Counted from the stretch's first letter, positions 18,480 to 27,247 are shown. The stretch is DNA of 64,000 bases from G963662675 sp963676845 (GCA_963676845.2 CAXXKK010000037.1:144430-208429); one strand, 5' to 3'. Notes: a model not told the origin generated them from the sequence alone. A program made the numbers and translations.

Positions 18480-19259
18480 TTATTCTCTAAAACCTTTAAT
18501 TATTCCTCGCTCTGACTTATTAATAAAACGAATAATCATATCACGTTCCTTTGTTTGTTTGAAATTTTTCTCAATACATTCCAAAGCATGTTTTACGTTT
18601 CTGCCCTGCTGAAAAATGACACGGTATATTTCTTTTATCTCATCAATTTTATCCGATGAAAACCCTCTGCGTTTTAAGCCAATTCTATTTATTCCCTCAT
18701 AAGTCAACGGATCTCTTCCGGCAATAACAAAAGGGGGAACATCTTTTATAATACGGCTTAATCCGGAAATCATACAATGAGCTCCAATTCTCGAAAATTG
18801 ATGAATACCGGAAAGTCCACTTACATTTGCCCAATCTTCAACGACAACTTCTCCGGCCATCCCCACACTAAACCCAATTATGCAATTACTCCCAACTACC
18901 GAATCATGGCCAATATGTGCATTTGCCATTATCAGGCAATTATCACCAATTATGGTTTTTCCTTTCGAAACAGTTCCCCTGTTTACAGTCACGCCTTCTC
19001 GTATAATTGTATTATCTCCTATTTCAACAGTGGTATACTCCCCGTTATACTTCAAATCCTGAGGTTCGGCAGAAATTACGGCGCCAGGAAATATTTTGCA
19101 GTTTTCACCTATTCTGGCTCCACTTAAAATTGTCACATTGGAACCAACCCAGGTATTATTTCCAATAACAACATCATTTGAAATACAAGTAGATTTATCA
19201 ATATGAACATTGGTACCAATCTCCGCTTTTTGCCCATTGACTATTTTTGAAAGATTCAT
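18480..19259 (-). CDS. LpxA-like acyl-ACP:UDP-sugar O-acyltransferase, stand-alone paralog
   Basis: 259-residue left-handed beta-helix enzyme with hexapeptide repeats (GNNTWVGSNVTILSGARIG...). It closely follows LpxA, including AEPQDLKYNGEYTTVEIGDN, the IHQF segment, DVPPF and the helical C-terminus GLKRRGFS. LpxA adds the first hydroxyacyl chain to UDP-GlcNAc in lipid A synthesis. The catalytic His equivalent (H125 in E. coli) is H118 in NAHIGHD, and H153 is kept, but the position of E. coli H144 is Glu137 (MAGEV instead of LAGH). The gene also stands outside the lipid A cluster. It may therefore act on another sugar nucleotide or acyl donor. It is monocistronic in appearance; the Crp/Fnr gene lies 61 bases upstream on the same strand. 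Confidence 0.8.
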   Translation of the reverse strand: MNLSKIVNGQKAEIGTNVHIDKSTCISNDVVIGNNTWVGSNVTILSGARIGENCKIFPGAVISAEPQDLKYNGEYTTVEIGDNTIIREGVTVNRGTVSKGKTIIGDNCLIMANAHIGHDSVVGSNCIIGFSVGMAGEVVVEDWANVSGLSGIHQFSRIGAHCMISGLSRIIKDVPPFVIAGRDPLTYEGINRIGLKRRGFSSDKIDEIKEIYRVIFQQGRNVKHALECIEKNFKQTKERDMIIRFINKSERGIIKGFRE

Positions 19260-19320
19260 TTCGCGTATTTATTTTGAAGCAAATCTCTCAACTTTAACAG
19301 AATCTTTTATTGATATAAGA

Positions 19321-19884
19321 TCAAGAAATCTCTGCACGAATGCGGCTTAGTGTCTCCGGACTCACGCCAATCATCGATGCAATGTGTTTTTGCTTTGCTT
19401 TTTGAATTATACCCGGTGAATTCTTTAGTATGAAATCATATTTTTCATACGAATTCATTTTATGAAATAAATGATACCATTCGTTTAGAGTTGACAGAAA
19501 ATCACGAAGCATCTTTATGTGAAATTCAGCAAACTGAGGATCCTTCAATAACTTTTGTTCATCGTCATAGGAAAGTGACAAAAAGGTTGAATCTTCACAT
19601 ACTTCAAAAAATTCAAATGAAGGTTTCTGCGAAAAATAACTAGTCATTGAAGCAATCCATTGCTTGTCATAGTATATCCATTTCGTGATATCACATCCAT
19701 CTTCAATGCAAAACTTCCGGACTAACCCTGATTCAAGAAACCATATTTTACGTGACACCTTACCTTCTTCAACTAACAAATGGCCTTTGGGGTATTCTTC
19801 AATTTTAAATGAATCCCGAACTAGTTGTTCAGTATTATCATCCAGTTGAATATATGTATTTATGAATTTTAGCAAGTCATCCAT
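19321..19884 (-). CDS. Crp/Fnr-family transcription regulator
   Basis: 187-residue regulator. Residues 20-120 form a cNMP-binding-like beta roll (EEYPKGHLLVEEGKVSRKIWFLESGLVRKF). The C-terminus holds a winged helix with the recognition helix in KQKHIASMIGVSPETLSRIR. No Cys cluster for an iron-sulphur centre is seen. The ligand is unknown: Bacteroidia have many such proteins, and most do not bind cAMP. It is in the same direction as and upstream of the LpxA-like gene. Confidence 0.88.
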   Translation of the reverse strand: MDDLLKFINTYIQLDDNTEQLVRDSFKIEEYPKGHLLVEEGKVSRKIWFLESGLVRKFCIEDGCDITKWIYYDKQWIASMTSYFSQKPSFEFFEVCEDSTFLSLSYDDEQKLLKDPQFAEFHIKMLRDFLSTLNEWYHLFHKMNSYEKYDFILKNSPGIIQKAKQKHIASMIGVSPETLSRIRAEIS

Positions 19885-19950
19885 ATTGAATAATCATGAG
19901 CATTCCCCTACAAAGAAAGTACATCAAACGTTAAATAAAAAAGCGAAATA

Positions 19951-19983
19951 AAAAAAGGCCCAATCAAACGATCAGACCCTTTC
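19951..19983 (-). terminator. Terminator after the DUF2892 gene
   Basis: On the minus strand, a 12-bp stem (AAAGG, one bulged G, TCTGATC paired with GATTGGG and CCTTT, including G-T pairs) with a 4-base loop and a T run, about 45 bases past the stop. Confidence 0.65.
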
Positions 19984-20029
19984 TCCTTAATTCAAAAACT
20001 AACTAACAAACAAAACTATATCGACTAAA

Positions 20030-20245
20030 TTATTCTTCAGATTTCTTCTTGCAAATTGTATTTAATCCCAAAGGAACATACAAAGGACAAAAACTCAGAT
20101 AACTGGTTAACAAGAAAACACAGGCTATAATTAACAAAACCAGTCCCAAAGTGCCTGATATAACTCCAGTATAGTACAATACAGCTATTATTATCGCAAT
20201 AACTGCTCTTACTGAACGATCAAAAATTCCCATGTTTTTTTTCAT
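20030..20245 (-). CDS. Small membrane protein, DUF2892 (YgaP transmembrane-like)
   Basis: 71 residues starting MKKNMGIFDRSVRAVIA, the normal beginning for DUF2892, so the start at 20245 is preferred over a longer frame from 20293. Two hydrophobic helices (AIIIAVLYYTGVIS and GLVLLIIACVFLLTSYLSF) are followed by CPLYVPLGLNTC-type text (here CPLYVPLGLNTICKKK), with two Cys conserved in the family. It is an inner-membrane protein. The role is not established, though relatives are fused to rhodanese domains. Confidence 0.85.
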   Translation of the reverse strand: MKKNMGIFDRSVRAVIAIIIAVLYYTGVISGTLGLVLLIIACVFLLTSYLSFCPLYVPLGLNTICKKKSEE

Positions 20246-20375
20246 AATCTTTAGTTTTTTAATGTTTTTACAAACATCTAAATTAAAGAACATTGAAGCC
20301 CTTTAAAAGTTCAAATTTGATTGTTTTATTCGTTTTATAATCTTGGTTCCGGGTTCTAATATCTTGCTTCTTTTC

Positions 20376-21707
20376 CTACAATAAATCACTCGCCAACTCT
20401 GCAAGAAAACTCCTCTCCCCTTTTACCAGATTCACATGAGAAAACAATTCCTGCTCCCGCATTTTATCGGTCATAAAAGCCAAACCATTTGATTTCATAT
20501 CCAGATATGGTGAATCAATTTGTTGCATATCGCCTGTAAAAACCATCTTGGTTCCTTCCCCGGCACGTGTAATAATAGTCTTTATTTCATGCGGAGTCAG
20601 ATTCTGAGCTTCATCAACTATAAAAAATGAATTGGATAAACTACGCCCACGGATATAAGCCAATGGTGTAATTATCAATCTTTCTTCTTTCAATAATTCA
20701 TCAATCTTTTGATACTCCTGACTACGTGGATTAAAGGCATGTTTAATTACCGAAAGGTTATCGAATAATGGCTGCATGTACGGACTTATTTTCTCTTCTG
20801 CATCTCCGGGCAGGTAACCTAAATCCCGGTTACTAAGAGCAACGATTGGACGAGCCAGCAAAATTTGCTCATACATTTTATGCTGCTCCAAAGCGGCAGC
20901 CAATGCAAGCAATGTTTTACCGGTTCCGGCTTTACCTGTTAGAGAAACTAACTTAATTTCAGGGTCTAAAAGTGAATTCAGACTGAATGTTTGTTCTGCA
21001 TTACGTGGTTTAATTCCGTAAGCGACTCTCTTCTCAACACGAACAATCCGTTCTGTTACCTGATCGTATCTCCCTAAAACACTCGACTTATTCCCCTTCA
21101 ATATAAAATACTCATTGGCAACAGGATTTTTTTCAAAACTGGCTTTATCTGCCGGGAAAGCCCCATCATTATATAAAGAATCAATAAGCTGATCATTAAA
21201 TCCATCAACTTCTGTTATTGATCGTTCAAACAATTCAGGATCTTTAATTTTATCATTTTCGTAGTCCTCGGATAATATCCCCAATGACTTGGCTTTCATT
21301 CGAAGGTTAATATCCTTCGTTACCAGAATAGTGGTTCTTTCTGGATTCTCATTAGTGACATGCTCTGCTGTTGCAAGTATCCGGTGATCTGCAATATCTT
21401 CTTTAAAGGATTGTTTCAACTTTGCCGAAAATGGGACACCGGTAGAGATAATCAGTTTCCCCATGGAGTCTCCCAGTTTTATTCCTCCATTAAAAGACTT
21501 TTCACCTACAATTGTATCCAACTTGCGAACAAACTCACGAGCCTGAAAATTAATCGGATCATTCCCCTTTTTAAATTTATCCAGTTCTTCCAATACAGTA
21601 ATTGGAATGATGATATCATTATCTTTGAACTGGTAAATACAGTTGTGATCGTGAAGAATTACATTTGTATCCAACACGAAAATTTTTGTTTTTTTTCTGC
21701 CTGCCAT
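20376..21707 (-). CDS. PhoH-family ATPase with N-terminal PIN domain
   Basis: 443 residues. An N-terminal PIN ribonuclease domain begins with FVLDTNVILHD and has conserved acidic residues. The C-terminal PhoH ATPase has Walker A GKAGTGKTLLALAAAL and Walker B FFIVDEAQNLTPHE. PIN-PhoH proteins (PhoH2 type) unwind and cleave RNA in studied bacteria, so an RNA-processing role is likely. It is single-gene, divergent from folC. Confidence 0.92.
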   Translation of the reverse strand: MAGRKKTKIFVLDTNVILHDHNCIYQFKDNDIIIPITVLEELDKFKKGNDPINFQAREFVRKLDTIVGEKSFNGGIKLGDSMGKLIISTGVPFSAKLKQSFKEDIADHRILATAEHVTNENPERTTILVTKDINLRMKAKSLGILSEDYENDKIKDPELFERSITEVDGFNDQLIDSLYNDGAFPADKASFEKNPVANEYFILKGNKSSVLGRYDQVTERIVRVEKRVAYGIKPRNAEQTFSLNSLLDPEIKLVSLTGKAGTGKTLLALAAALEQHKMYEQILLARPIVALSNRDLGYLPGDAEEKISPYMQPLFDNLSVIKHAFNPRSQEYQKIDELLKEERLIITPLAYIRGRSLSNSFFIVDEAQNLTPHEIKTIITRAGEGTKMVFTGDMQQIDSPYLDMKSNGLAFMTDKMREQELFSHVNLVKGERSFLAELASDLL

Positions 21708-21822
21708 AATCCTTCATTTATACGTTTTCTTAAATGTAGGAAAAAAGAACCGACAGGAGATTAACTAAATCTTAAAAGATATAAACAGGATAGACTTTTA
21801 TCGTGAATAAAAAAATTCAGGA

Positions 21823-23133
21823 ATGAATAGATATCAAAACATATTAGATTACTTATACAGTCAACTCCCCATGTACCAAAGAAGCGGAGCTGCAGCCTAT
21901 AAAGACACACTGGAGAATACCTTAATTCTTGATGAGATGTTTAACCATCCACACCGGGAATTTAAATCCATCCATATTGCAGGAACAAACGGGAAAGGAT
22001 CATCATCTCATGTATTGGCTTCAATTCTTCAGGAAGCCGGTTATAAAACAGGATTATATACCTCTCCTCATCTTATAGATTTTAGAGAACGTATTCGTGT
22101 AAATGGTGAAATGATTTCAGAAGATGCGGTTGTTGATTTTGTTGACCAGTTCAGGGAAATGAATATGGGAGCCAAAATTGAACCTTCATTTTTTGAACTG
22201 ACTGTTGCCATGGCCTTTGATTACTTTCGGAAAGAACAGGTTGACGTAGCTATTATTGAAGTCGGATTGGGAGGAAGACTCGACTCTACCAATATTATTA
22301 CGCCAGAGATATCCCTGATTACTAATATTAGCCTCGACCATACTGCAATTCTTGGTAATTCGATTCCACTTATTGCTAAAGAAAAAGCAGGAATTATCAA
22401 GCAAAATATCCCTGTCGTTATTTCTGAAAGTAACGACGAATATAATTCGGTTTTCATTGAAATTGCAAAGGAGAATGAAAGTCCAATCCATTTTGCAGAT
22501 CAGGAATATCAAGCAGCATACTCCATGATTTTACCAGATGACTTGCAGCTTTTCAACTTCAATAAAAACAAGACCCTCTTATTCCCGGATCTAAAAACAG
22601 ATTTACGCGGAACTTATCAGAAAAAGAATATTGGAGGAGTTTTAAAAACGATTGAACTTCTTCAAAAAAAAGGATGGAAGATTGAAAAAGATCATATATA
22701 CAACGGGCTATTAAAAGTAAATACAAATACTGGCCTAAGAGGAAGGTGGGAAATTGTCGGACATAATCCATTAGTTGTTTGCGACACTGCCCATAACGAA
22801 GCAGGCATTCGACTAGTCGTTGACCAGATAAAAAACACAGCGTGGAAATCACTTCATATTATTTTAGGCATGGTTGATGATAAAAACCCGGAAGCTGTTT
22901 TAAAACTTTTTCCAACCGAAGCTAACTACTATTTTACCCGAGCCAGTGTTCCTCGAGCATTAGACGAAAAAAAATTAAAAAAAATTGCTGAATCTTGCGG
23001 ATTACAAGGAATAGCGATATCAAAAGTAAAAGATGCTGTGAATGAAGCTCTTCAAAATGCCGAAGCTCAGGATTTGGTATATATTGGCGGTAGCACCTTT
23101 GTTGTTGCCGACTATTTTTCTCAAAAATTTTAG
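21823..23133 (+). CDS. folC: Bifunctional folylpolyglutamate synthase / dihydrofolate synthase
   Basis: 436-residue Mur-ligase-type enzyme that adds glutamate to dihydropteroate and folates. It shows HIAGTNGKGSSSHVLASIL (ATP loop), GLYTSPHLIDFRERIRVNG (folate loop), EVGLGGRLDSTN, ITNISLDHTAILG and DTAHNEAG. Standard length. tRNA-Val follows 78 bases after the stop but has its own promoter. Confidence 0.95.
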   Translation: MNRYQNILDYLYSQLPMYQRSGAAAYKDTLENTLILDEMFNHPHREFKSIHIAGTNGKGSSSHVLASILQEAGYKTGLYTSPHLIDFRERIRVNGEMISEDAVVDFVDQFREMNMGAKIEPSFFELTVAMAFDYFRKEQVDVAIIEVGLGGRLDSTNIITPEISLITNISLDHTAILGNSIPLIAKEKAGIIKQNIPVVISESNDEYNSVFIEIAKENESPIHFADQEYQAAYSMILPDDLQLFNFNKNKTLLFPDLKTDLRGTYQKKNIGGVLKTIELLQKKGWKIEKDHIYNGLLKVNTNTGLRGRWEIVGHNPLVVCDTAHNEAGIRLVVDQIKNTAWKSLHIILGMVDDKNPEAVLKLFPTEANYYFTRASVPRALDEKKLKKIAESCGLQGIAISKVKDAVNEALQNAEAQDLVYIGGSTFVVADYFSQKF

Positions 23134-23140
23134 CGGTTTC

Positions 23141-23172
23141 TTTTGGAAGGAAAAAAAAAGAATCTATATTTG
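23141..23172 (+). promoter_or_regulatory. Bacteroidota housekeeping promoter for tRNA-Val
   Basis: TTTTG at 23141-23145 (-33 box), a 19-base spacer, and a perfect TATATTTG at 23165-23172 (-7 box). Transcription would start a few bases later, about 30 bases before the tRNA. Confidence 0.75.
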
Positions 23173-23210
23173 CAACGCCTTTGAGAAAAACGGGGGCTAG
23201 TTCATAAAAA

Positions 23211-23285
23211 GGGCGGTTAGCTCAGTTGGTTCAGAGCACTTGGTTTACACCCAAGGGGTCGGGGGTTCGACTCCCTCACCGCCCA
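23211..23285 (+). tRNA. tRNA-Val (anticodon TAC)
   Basis: Full cloverleaf: acceptor GGGCGGT / ACCGCCC, D arm GCTC...GAGC, anticodon stem CTTGG / CCAAG with loop TTTACAC (anticodon TAC at 23246-23248), and T arm GGGGG-TTCGACT-CCCTC. The discriminator is A. The 3' CCA is not encoded (CAA follows), so it must be added by the CCA transferase found at 35.9-37.3 kb. No other tRNA is adjacent. Confidence 0.97.
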
Positions 23286-23291
23286 CAAAAG

Positions 23292-23324
23292 AAGCCACTT
23301 TCAATAGATGAGAGTGGCTTTTTT
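23292..23324 (+). terminator. Terminator after tRNA-Val
   Basis: 11-bp stem AAGCCACTTTC / GAGAGTGGCTT with one mismatch, followed by a run of six T, 7 bases past the tRNA. Confidence 0.85.
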
Positions 23325-23415
23325 ATTTTTCAATTCCTGGCATTCAACTTCGAGTTTTACTACCATCTTTCGTCAAATTCAAAATTGACTTTTAATTGTA
23401 ATTTTAAATTAGTTT

Positions 23416-23447
23416 TTTGACAAATCATATAGGATTTTGTATCTCTG
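23416..23447 (+). promoter_or_regulatory. Likely promoter of the MarC-family gene
   Basis: TTTG at 23416-23419, a 20-base spacer, and TATCTCTG at 23440-23447 (one mismatch to TAnnTTTG), 35 bases before the start codon. Confidence 0.5.
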
Positions 23448-23482
23448 TTTCGTAAAATTAAAAACGACAAAAAAACTATTTT

Positions 23483-24088
23483 ATGATTTCTTCTGCAATC
23501 GAATTGCTGGTAATGCTGAACCCATTTGCACTTTTTCTTTATTTAGATCCCATTCGAAAAGATTTGGCTCACAAAGAATTTATGTCTGTTATTTTAAAAG
23601 CAAGCCTCATCTCTTTCGTTATTTGCCTTATTTTCTTTTTTTCCGGTGAGGCTCTTTTCAGTAAGGTGTTTCATGTGGACTTTGAAGCTTTTCGGATTTT
23701 TGGTGGGATTATTATCTTCTCCTTTGCCTACTTCTACATTGTAAGAGGTCAAAAGGCCATGGTGATGATGAAAGAAAATCTAAATGACCTCGCATCTGAA
23801 ATTGCATTGCCCTTTATGGTAGGGGCAGGAACAATTTCAATTAGCATTGTAATTGCTTCCAGACATTCGATGGGAATTGGAGTTTCTATTCTTTTTATTG
23901 TCTTTGCCGTAAATTACCTTTCAATTTATATCTTAAAAAAAATCAGAGATTCTTTTGATGGGAAAAGGCTAAAAACAGCTTTCGATAAAAACATGGAAAT
24001 ACTGCTTCGCTTAAATGGATTCTTTATTGGTGCCATAGGCGTAAACATGGTTCTTACAGGCATTCAAAATATGTTTGGGTTGATGTAA
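23483..24088 (+). CDS. MarC-family integral membrane protein
   Basis: 201 residues with six hydrophobic helices, matching MarC/UPF0056. The hallmark NPxxxxP near the N-terminus is seen as LNPFALFLYLDPIRKD, and the second half repeats the pattern with FMVGAGTISISIVIAS. Despite the name, E. coli MarC has no demonstrated role in multiple antibiotic resistance; transport of a small metabolite is suspected for the family. It is a single gene with its own likely promoter. Confidence 0.88.
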   Translation: MISSAIELLVMLNPFALFLYLDPIRKDLAHKEFMSVILKASLISFVICLIFFFSGEALFSKVFHVDFEAFRIFGGIIIFSFAYFYIVRGQKAMVMMKENLNDLASEIALPFMVGAGTISISIVIASRHSMGIGVSILFIVFAVNYLSIYILKKIRDSFDGKRLKTAFDKNMEILLRLNGFFIGAIGVNMVLTGIQNMFGLM

Positions 24089-24130
24089 ATTAATTTGAGT
24101 CAAAAAAAAACAGAAACCAAGACAAATTTT

Positions 24131-24379
24131 TTATTTCTGAATTTTTACAGTTGCATATTTCCGTCCTGTTAGCTGACCAATAAAAAACGCAGCAATCAAA
24201 ATGGGATAAGTATATAGAGCAAAACCAATATCACTATACACACGAAGGAAGATAACAAAAGGAACAGGGATGTGAATATACAACCACCACATCAAGGTAA
24301 ATTTCTCATGTTTGGATCTCAACATCCCAAAAGGAACATTAATTAAAAATACAATAAGGGCAACTACAACTAAATCCAT
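24131..24379 (-). CDS. Small hypothetical membrane protein
   Basis: 82 residues, mostly hydrophobic: helices at about 3-20 (VVVALIVFLINVPFGML), 29-48 (MWWLYIHIPVPFVIFLRVY) and 52-70. It starts directly with a helix and ends with basic residues (GRKYATVKIQK), giving an inside C-terminus by the positive-inside rule. It is convergent with the MarC gene. I do not recognise the family. The even hydrophobic pattern and clean start make it likely to be real. Confidence 0.6.
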   Translation of the reverse strand: MDLVVVALIVFLINVPFGMLRSKHEKFTLMWWLYIHIPVPFVIFLRVYSDIGFALYTYPILIAAFFIGQLTGRKYATVKIQK

Positions 24380-24535
24380 AGCAAACTTTCTTTCGATACT
24401 TAGCTATATCAAACGTTTTGACTCAAAAAGAGTTCAAAAAACACCTTTAGATTAATTAAGGGTTAACAAAAGTACCTGATAGTTCACTAATCACAAGCAC
24501 TTTAAGAAACATCAACAGCAATCGAAAAATAAAAC

Positions 24536-24655
24536 TACCTTTGCAGCTCAATTTTCGCATCGATGGCATAGGGGTTTATTTCAATATGTAATTTTTCATG
24601 TCATCAGTGCTATTTGGGGGAAAAGCATGTTGCTTTTCTGTAAAATATATTAACG
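24536..24655 (+). promoter_or_regulatory. -7 box and long 5' leader of the DEAD-box helicase gene
   Basis: TACCTTTG at 24536-24543 fits the -7 consensus; no good -33 box is seen. This gives an untranslated leader of about 105 bases, containing a GGGGG run and a hairpin AAAAGCA / TGCTTTT (24621-24627 with 24631-24637) 18 bases before the ATG. Leaders of this kind are common on cold-induced helicase genes, so temperature or autoregulation is a reasonable guess. Confidence 0.45.
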
Positions 24656-26332
24656 ATGACATTTGAACAAACGGGTTTGAAATCCGAAATTATTAGCGCC
24701 ATTTCAGAAATGGGCTTTGTGGAACCTACACCTATTCAGGAAAAAACCATTCCTCATCTTTTAGAAAACACAAACGACTTAGTAGCGCTGGCACAAACAG
24801 GAACAGGTAAAACTGCTGCCTTTGGCTTGCCTCTACTTCATAAAATTGATACAAATTCGAAAGATGTTCAGGCATTAATTTTATGCCCTACACGTGAACT
24901 TTGTTTACAAATTACCCGCGATTTAGAATCCTTTTCAAAAAATATCAGAGGCTTTAAAAATATTGCCGTATATGGTGGTGCAGACATTGGCAAACAAATG
25001 CGTGAACTTCGCAGCGGAGGTCAGATTGTTGTAGGAACACCGGGAAGAACACACGACTTAATTCGCAGGAAAGCTCTTAAAGTAAACAACATTAAATGGT
25101 TGGTACTTGATGAAGCTGATGAAATGCTAACCATGGGTTTCAAAGAGGAAATGGATGCCATTTTAGCTGAAACTCCTGCCATTAAGCAAACACTTTTATT
25201 CTCAGCAACCATGCCTAAAGAAATTGCTGAGATGTCGAAAAAATACCTGAATAACCCAGATGAGTTATCGGTAGGGAAACGTAATGCAGGAGCTGAAAAT
25301 GTAGAACACCATTACTATGTAGTACAGGCCAGAGATAAATATGCGACCTTAAAAAGAATCGCGGATAATTATCCGAATTGCTATGCGATTGTTTTCTGTC
25401 GCACAAGAATGGAAACCCGAGATGTAGCTGAAAAATTTGTGGCTGATGGCTATAATGCTGATGCCCTTCATGGCGATCTGTCACAAGCACAACGTGACCA
25501 TGTAATGAGTCGTTTCCGTTCAAAGAATATTCAAATGCTGGTTGCAACAGATGTGGCTGCACGTGGCTTGGACGTTAACGAACTAACTCACGTGATCAAC
25601 TACAGCATGCCAGATGATCCTGAAGTTTACATCCACCGAAGTGGACGTACCGGACGCGCCGGGAAAAAAGGGATTTCAGTTTCTATTCTACACATGCGAG
25701 AAACAGGGAAACTTAGACAAATAGAAAATGTTGCCCGCAAAAAGTTTATCCACAAACTGGTTCCTAACGGAGAAGAAATTTGTAATGTGCAATTAATGCA
25801 CTTCATCGAAAAAGTTGTTCAGGTTGAAGTGGATGACAGCAAAATTGATCCTTATCTTTCTGCCATAAAAGAACAGTTTGAAGGACTTACCAGCGAAGAA
25901 GTTTTAAAGAAATTTGTATCGGTAGAGCTTAACCGATTCTTATCATATTACCAAAATGCACGCGACCTGAATGTTAAAGACAGACAACAGGACAGAGATC
26001 GCAGACCTTCAAAAAAAGGCAACGGCAGAAATAATTTTGAACGTGTAAACTTTTCTCGTTTATTTATTAATGCAGGTAAAAAGCAGAATCTAAATGCATC
26101 CCGACTTCTGGGAATCATAAACGATAACCTTAAAAAGAAAAATATTGAAATCGGGAAAATTGACATTCAACGTAAATTTTCATTCTTTGAAATTGACAGC
26201 AATTACGAAAAAGAGCTAATCCAAAAAATGAAAAAAGCCTCCATTGATGGACACAGCATAAATGTTGAAAAAGTTACTGGACAAGAAAAACCATCTTACC
26301 CAAAAGGAAGAAAGAGAAAACGTAAAAAATAA
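24656..26332 (+). CDS. DEAD-box RNA helicase with C-terminal DbpA-type RNA-binding domain
   Basis: 558 residues. The helicase core carries the Q motif (FVEPTPIQEKTIP), AQTGTGKTAAFGLP (Walker A), PTRELCLQ, GTPGRTHDL, DEAD in VLDEADEML, SATMPKE, ATDVAARGLDV and HRSGRTGRAGKKG. After a basic linker, residues 470-545 form a small RRM-like domain (RLFINAGKKQNLNASRLLGII), as in DbpA/CsdA proteins. Such enzymes act in ribosome assembly and RNA decay, notably in the cold. The very basic tail (PKGRKRKRKK) should help RNA binding. Confidence 0.93.
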   Translation: MTFEQTGLKSEIISAISEMGFVEPTPIQEKTIPHLLENTNDLVALAQTGTGKTAAFGLPLLHKIDTNSKDVQALILCPTRELCLQITRDLESFSKNIRGFKNIAVYGGADIGKQMRELRSGGQIVVGTPGRTHDLIRRKALKVNNIKWLVLDEADEMLTMGFKEEMDAILAETPAIKQTLLFSATMPKEIAEMSKKYLNNPDELSVGKRNAGAENVEHHYYVVQARDKYATLKRIADNYPNCYAIVFCRTRMETRDVAEKFVADGYNADALHGDLSQAQRDHVMSRFRSKNIQMLVATDVAARGLDVNELTHVINYSMPDDPEVYIHRSGRTGRAGKKGISVSILHMRETGKLRQIENVARKKFIHKLVPNGEEICNVQLMHFIEKVVQVEVDDSKIDPYLSAIKEQFEGLTSEEVLKKFVSVELNRFLSYYQNARDLNVKDRQQDRDRRPSKKGNGRNNFERVNFSRLFINAGKKQNLNASRLLGIINDNLKKKNIEIGKIDIQRKFSFFEIDSNYEKELIQKMKKASIDGHSINVEKVTGQEKPSYPKGRKRKRKK

Positions 26333-26338
26333 AATAAG

Positions 26339-26368
26339 AAGGGTTGCTTTAACGAAAAAGCAACCCTT
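26339..26368. terminator. Bidirectional terminator between the helicase and DUF1080 genes
   Basis: 12-bp perfect stem AAGGGTTGCTTT / AAAGCAACCCTT, 6-base loop, T-rich on the plus side. It lies between two convergent genes. Confidence 0.85.
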
Positions 26369-26389
26369 TATTTTTAGTTCTTTAGAGAC

Positions 26390-27163
26390 TTACAAATTAG
26401 GCATTGAAGATATGCTTTCCAATTCAATACTTTGAATAAACATTTCGCCCCCTTCTGACTGAATTTGAATTTTACCTTTCGTCAAAGGAGTTGTATCTCC
26501 ATCCACAATTTTGGTGATATTATCACATTCCATAACCTTAACACCATTCACTACATGGATTGTTTTTTGACCATAAGCATATAACTCAATTACATTCCAT
26601 TCGCCATGCTCATTCTCATTATCTATACTCTTACTGGCAATTTCGCCACCTTCCATATCATCACCAAATGATGTTAGCTTTCCCTTTTCATCGTATTGAT
26701 TATCCTCATTCACTTTAATATCAAAAGCGGTTAATCCCATAGAGTAGGCATCACCGTTACTTCCGGTTTTTAACTGACATTCAATAGAGCTCATCCAGGT
26801 AGCTAGGGCAAAACCAAAGTCGCCATAACTATGATACAATAAGCCACTGTTAAAATCAGTATACTTTGTAGTTCCCCATTTATAAACAAGGGTTAAGTGA
26901 TAATTGCCATACTCTTCTTTTGTAGCAATTGAAGCATTAACATCACCTGAGATACGAATCACTTTTTCGCCATCAAGATCCACAACTGAATACACACTTT
27001 CAGGTGTGGCTTTTTCTTTCAAGTCATCAAACCCGCTTAACGCCGAGCCAATATAAATATCCCAGTTACTAAAATCTTTCCCATTAAATAAAGAGGTTAC
27101 ACGTTGTGCTTGCGAATTAAAGCACAAAACAATGAGAAATGAAATAATAAAAATCTTTTTCAT
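26390..27163 (-). CDS. Secreted DUF1080 (3-keto-disaccharide hydrolase-type) protein
   Basis: 257 residues with a signal peptide ending in FNSQAQ. The mature part opens with SLFNGKDFSNWDIYIG, the hallmark of DUF1080, a concanavalin-like jelly-roll domain; later come YKWGTTKYTDFNSGLLYH and GEWNVIELYAYGQKTIHVVNG. Some members hydrolyse 3-keto-glycosides, so a periplasmic sugar-processing role is likely. No neighbouring oxidoreductase of that pathway is in the window, so the assignment is by family only. The gene stands alone. Confidence 0.87.
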   Translation of the reverse strand: MKKIFIISFLIVLCFNSQAQRVTSLFNGKDFSNWDIYIGSALSGFDDLKEKATPESVYSVVDLDGEKVIRISGDVNASIATKEEYGNYHLTLVYKWGTTKYTDFNSGLLYHSYGDFGFALATWMSSIECQLKTGSNGDAYSMGLTAFDIKVNEDNQYDEKGKLTSFGDDMEGGEIASKSIDNENEHGEWNVIELYAYGQKTIHVVNGVKVMECDNITKIVDGDTTPLTKGKIQIQSEGGEMFIQSIELESISSMPNL

Positions 27164-27193
27164 AATAGTTGGTTAGTATGTTTAATTTCATAA

Positions 27194-27225
27194 AAAAACT
27201 GCCCTATAAATATAAGGCAGTTTTT
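27194..27225 (-). terminator. Terminator after the small HTH protein gene
   Basis: 10-bp perfect stem AAAAACTGCC / GGCAGTTTTT with a 12-base loop and A run on the plus side (T run on the minus strand), 22 bases beyond the stop at 27248. Confidence 0.78.
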
Positions 27226-27247
27226 CATATGTGAAAATTTTTTGTTT

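Noticed and set aside
19951..19983. Possible riboswitch or small RNA near the DUF2892 gene
   Set aside because: The structure is a simple stem with bulge and T run; a terminator is enough to explain it.
23226..23420. Short frame covering the tRNA-Val
   Set aside because: It runs through the cloverleaf and its terminator; the RNA gene explains the region.
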